Shown: piece by piece, positions 41,337 to 41,616 of the stretch | How the letters are laid out: the number at the start of each line of letters is the position of its first letter | Position numbering within the stretch: position 1 is the stretch's first letter | Origin: Candidatus Saccharimonadota bacterium | Lineage (GTDB): Bacteria; Patescibacteriota; Saccharimonadia; Saccharimonadales; Saccharimonadaceae | Assembly: GCA_905372785.1 (NCBI GenBank) | Contig: CAJPQG010000006.1 | Span: forward strand, 1-41,616 | Direction: 5' to 3' | DNA: 41,616 nt | Position numbers and translations under genes: made by a program | The notes under the pieces: generated by a model | Databases searched by the model: none | Seen by the model: the letters and a program-made list of their open reading frames with translations, nothing else | Told to the model about the DNA's origin: nothing

Positions 41337-41499
41337 GAAGTGGATCCGAGACAATCTTGACGTAGTTATATGGATGGTTACCTCAGTGAGCATTTCATTA
41401 GCGACTGCGATTGGTAGATGGGACTCATCGTACTATATGCTAGCGGTGTTCGCGTTTATTATGGCGATTCTTGCTATTAATAAAAAAAGTAAGAGATAG
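41329..41499 (+). CDS. Small two-helix membrane protein (56 aa)
   Basis: The ATG at 41329 overlaps the end of the mutase gene by 8 bases, with CAGGAG 9 bases upstream. The product has a short basic start, a first helix at about 11-27 and a second at about 35-50, then a KKSKR tail, so both ends face the cytoplasm. No family is recognised. The overlap suggests coupled translation with the mutase. Confidence 0.7.
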   Translation: MSKKWIRDNLDVVIWMVTSVSISLATAIGRWDSSYYMLAVFAFIMAILAINKKSKR

Positions 41500-41564
41500 C
41501 GTAACGGCTGGATGAGCAAAACGCGCTAGGCAAAACAAGTAAAACCATGTACACTAAAGGTGAC

Positions 41565-41616
41565 GGCGCGTTGGCGGAGCGGTTACGCAGAGGTCTGCAA
41601 AACCTTTTAGACGAGT
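41565..41616 (+). tRNA. tRNA-Cys (anticodon GCA), cut by the window edge
   Basis: Acceptor 5' strand GGCGCGT, D-arm GCGG...ACGC region, and an anticodon loop CTGCAAA between AGAGGT-type stem bases and ACCTTT, giving GCA. The T-arm and 3' end lie beyond the window. A TACACT box is at 41550-41555. Confidence 0.82.

Overview
The window is bacterial chromosome with moderate GC content, standard stop codons and dense, mostly short operons. It has no rRNA, no CRISPR array and no transposase. The gene mix suggests Patescibacteria/CPR, most likely Saccharibacteria (TM7); this is inference, not proof. It includes membrane-anchored substrate-binding proteins without lipoboxes, an ArsR-MMPL exporter pair, ClpB under a CIRCE element, compact repair enzymes, and housekeeping genes for RarA, TypA, SecG and UvrC. 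Five tRNAs are present: two Leu, Phe, Gly, and a Cys cut by the right edge.

Layout. 1-1.6 kb: the end of an ABC exporter (permease, ATPase) and a DUF1697 gene. 1.6-6.7 kb: an accessory island on the minus strand, bounded by a 173-bp direct repeat made of the promoter and 5' end of a uracil-DNA glycosylase-family gene (broken copy at left, intact gene at right). Inside lie three paralogous, unusually short M16-like metallopeptidases carrying HxxEH, an alpha/beta hydrolase, an unknown 165-aa protein coupled to one of the peptidases, and a small Cys/Arg-rich protein with a structured leader. 6.7-9.2 kb: glycosylase, O6-alkylguanine methyltransferase and two unknowns. 9.2-12.1 kb: ArsR regulator and MMPL transporter. 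12.1-12.6 kb: a non-coding stretch with a probable structured minus-strand RNA and a possible 49-aa ORF. 12.6-15.8 kb: 6-phosphogluconolactonase, ABC exporter and Nudix hydrolase. 15.8-19.7 kb: a small membrane protein, then a PadR-ATPase-permease operon. 19.7-24.3 kb: MBL hydrolase, a freshly broken gene, a MutY-like protein without Fe-S cysteines, a GlsB-like membrane protein and N-domain-less ClpB. 24.4-32.1 kb: polar amino-acid ABC importer, uvrC, Xaa-Pro aminopeptidase, holin-like protein, secG, a peptide-binding protein and tRNA-Leu(GAG). 32.2-34.1 kb: a cadmium-carbonic-anhydrase-like protein, an anchored extracytoplasmic protein and tRNA-Leu(CAG). 34.2-41.6 kb: typA, rarA, an SPFH protein, tRNA-Phe, tRNA-Gly, a Nudix hydrolase, a candidate small RNA, a phosphohexomutase, a small membrane protein and a partial tRNA-Cys.

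Two expression styles recur. Many first-in-transcript genes have a -10 box (often TGCTATACT) only 6-10 nt before the ATG and no Shine-Dalgarno, which predicts leaderless mRNAs. Genes inside operons or behind longer leaders have a clear AGGAG-type site. This rule also helps choose starts (for example uvrC). Regulation visible in the sequence includes a CIRCE element over the clpB -35 and palindromes over the arsR- and padR-type promoters.

The most unusual items are the M16-like island, the pervasive leaderless layout, a tRNA-Gly whose G19-C56 elbow pair is swapped to U19-A56, the cadmium-carbonic-anhydrase-like protein and the candidate RNA at 12.1-12.3 kb.
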